Assembly (NCBI GenBank): GCA_964247055.1
Contig: OZ176055.1
Coordinates: 3,348,001-3,412,000 of the forward strand
DNA length: 64,000 nucleotides
Direction of reading: 5' to 3'
Source: Paragordius varius
Lineage: Eukaryota > Nematomorpha
Within the stretch, counting starts at the first letter, position 1, and each line of letters begins with the position of its first letter. Below are positions 61,962-64,000 of this stretch, piece after piece. The notes beneath the pieces are model-generated. The model saw only the letters and a program-made list of their open reading frames with translations, was not told where the DNA came from and did not search any database. Both the position numbers and the translations under genes were made by a program.

Positions 61962-64000
61962 ATCATTCTATCTCTTTAATGTTTTCAAATAATTCTGGCA
62001 CCGTATCTAACCATCAAACATCCTTATCTAACAATAATAATCACAATATAGCTGCTGATAACAATAATAATGATTATTTTAACAATTATAACAATTATTA
62101 TTTAAGCCATTTTTTCCCGACCACAATTAACCTTGACAACAATGGATGTGCAACAAATCCCATATCAAATTTTGTGGGTTCGTTTGATGGGAGAACAACC
62201 AATGCATGCCTCAGTACATTACTGGCAAACATGAGTAACAATGTTTCCAATAATTGTCCATTATTAACTGGTAATCCTAACGGAGGAGGTCAAATTCAAC
62301 TTTGGCAGTTTTTGTTGGAACTTTTGAGTGATGAACGGAATGCCGACTGTATAGCATGGGAACCGGAAGGCCTCCCTGGAGAATTTAAGCTCTCCGACCC
62401 TGACAAAGTAGCCTGTAAATGGGGTAAACGCAAATCAAAACCCAACATGAATTATGATAAAATGTCACGTGCTCTTAGATACTACTATGATAAACGGATT
62501 ATGACTAAGGTTCATGGAAAACGTTATACATATAAATTCGATTTTTTCGCTCTTGCAGCCAATCAAGCTGCCCACTATCATAATCACAGCAGCACGAATC
62601 AGCATACCAATGCCACGAATAATGGTTTCGTGTTTAATAACAATAACGGTCAACAACATGTAAAAAATAATAATGGCTCCAACTGTTATTACTATAGTAA
62701 TGGTTGTACGGGAAATCCGTACCCGACATGTATTGATCCAATCACTGATGCATACTTTCCACATTTACCGAATTCTTACAAAGACCAAAATAATTATCCT
62801 TGGTGTTTGTGCCGAGCCAGTTCCACTTTTGAGAATGGCCTTTATGATCCAATCAAATTTTTACGCAACGCTGAGAATCAAGTATCGAAAAAACCGGCCA
62901 GTAATATTAATGAAAATACTGCAACTCCGAAACATGAAATAACATTTGCATCACTCGGTCATAAAAGTCCAAATTATAATGATACTATTGGAGATACGCG
63001 ACAGGTTCATGGAATAGAAAGAATGCTAGAGAAAATGAAAAAAGCAACCTACGAAAAGGTAAATAACGGGTCGAAGTTTGATGCAAAAAAAGAATTTTTG
63101 GCTAAAGGAGAAAAACATTCACTAAATGATGAACAAGATGAAGAAACTTCTATACAATTACGACATAATTACCGTAGAGACCAACAGAATCAAACTAAGC
63201 GACATAACAAGCGAATCAATCGTAATGAGGAAAGCCTTTTAAAGAATAATTTATGTAATATGTCCCCAGTAAAATCTGTTGCACAATCTAATAAACTGGA
63301 TGAACGCGTGATCCCAACAAAAAATTATACAAGGGAAGAATTAAGCCCAACTACGGCGATAAATACTGAAGATTCCCGTCCCACATATTATCCAACCGTA
63401 AAAGCCAATGAAACCATTGCATTCCTAAATAAATTGGGATGGAGAGAAACGTTTGATGTGTTTAACAGTTTGCAAAACTATCAGCCATCAACGGTACCTA
63501 AAGGGTTCACAACGCAGTATAGAAATTGGCAATTCAATGATTTGCACCTGGACACGGAAAACAATATAAATACGTTCGAGAGCGATGATGCGACAAAAAC
63601 AACTCGTTCTCGAAAGGATTTTACTATATCATCAACAGCATTATCTAACATAAATGATCGGAGTCAAAATAATAAAATTGTCTCAAATATAACCAATGCC
63701 GAAGAAACCAAGATATCTCTATCGACTTCAATGCCTAAATTCACAAATTCCACGTTAATGAATGGCGGAAACAACAGAACTGAAACCGAATCGCAAACTG
63801 GGCATTATAATTTTAACCTTAACACGGGTGGTAAGACTTACAATTACATCTACAATAACTTTGGGGGTCAAGGAAACAACAATTTTTACAGCATAAACAT
63901 CAACACAGTAATTAATCATGCCGGAGTTATCGAAGGGGTAGGCGGTTATTCTGGCACTTCACCTCATGTGCCGACATACGCGCCTACAACGCCTATCTAT
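61962..64000 (+). CDS. ETS-domain transcription factor, ERG/FLI type (partial)
   Basis: Sequence-specific nuclear factor that binds GGA(A/T) sites. The exon follows an acceptor (CATTTTTTTAG at 61961) and stays open to the end of the window, over 670 residues. The first ATG in frame is at 61979. After an Asn-rich leader, the ETS domain runs about residues 108-190 of the exon: [70 protein letters not shown]. The recognition helix and the [15 protein letters not shown] opening are the ERG/FLI signature. Compared with FLI1 there is a two-residue expansion before GEFK ([11 protein letters not shown] against WEGTNGEFK). The long C-terminal part is Asn/Thr-rich and unrelated to known ERG tails. No Pointed domain in the window; it would be on upstream exons. 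Both gene ends are unresolved. Confidence 0.93.

Noticed and set aside
1-64000. CRISPR arrays, tRNA or rRNA genes, operons, LTR or viral elements
   Set aside because: None seen; the regularly repeated TTCACCCT units belong to MITE ends, and the only retroelement trace is the LINE fragment.

Overview
This window is AT-rich animal nuclear DNA. It holds interrupted genes with GT-AG introns, standard stop codons, many small non-autonomous DNA transposons and a metazoan gene set: FMRFamide-type GPCR, cyclin T, RAD50, EXOC8, ADAMTS, OPA3, trithorax/KMT2 and ERG/FLI-type ETS. I cannot fix the species. Asn-rich proteins, extreme AT bias and an unusual class of 22-28 bp introns alongside introns of several hundred bp suggest a fast-evolving invertebrate; flatworm-like or mesozoan-like animals come to mind, but that is inference.

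Layout. 157-3764 (-): GPCR, 3' part outside the window. 3765-8393: gene-poor, with a hAT-type MITE and a nest of three TTAA-flanked (piggyBac-like) MITEs ending just before cyclin T. 8394-13780 (+): cyclin T, nine exons, convergent with RAD50. 14280-32187 (-): RAD50 in about 31 exons, its introns filled with MITEs. 32247-34868 (+): intronless EXOC8, only 59 bp from RAD50 and divergent from it. 35234-42445 (+): a short ADAMTS-like metalloprotease. 43600-44690: a decayed LINE. 44735-45464 (-): OPA3, divergent from a two-finger C2H2 gene at 45609-46638 (+). 48153-57485 (+): a trithorax-like KMT2 histone methyltransferase. 57486-61961: gene-poor with nested MITEs. 61962-64000 (+): the ETS-domain exon of an ERG/FLI-type factor, open at the window edge.

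The genes are independent housekeeping, chromatin, signalling and matrix genes, not an operon or cluster. The most striking property is architectural. Seven introns of only 22-28 bp (three at the 5' end of RAD50, one in cyclin T, one in OPA3, two in the C2H2 gene) are supported by exact restoration of conserved protein alignments or of frame. They coexist with introns largely made of MITEs, in one case about 87% of the intron. In RAD50 and cyclin T the tiny introns lie at the 5' end. Other notable points are a GPCR with giant extracellular loops, an RG-rich insertion in the RAD50 head, a tandemly duplicated 3' splice site in KMT2, and MITEs inserted into other MITEs.
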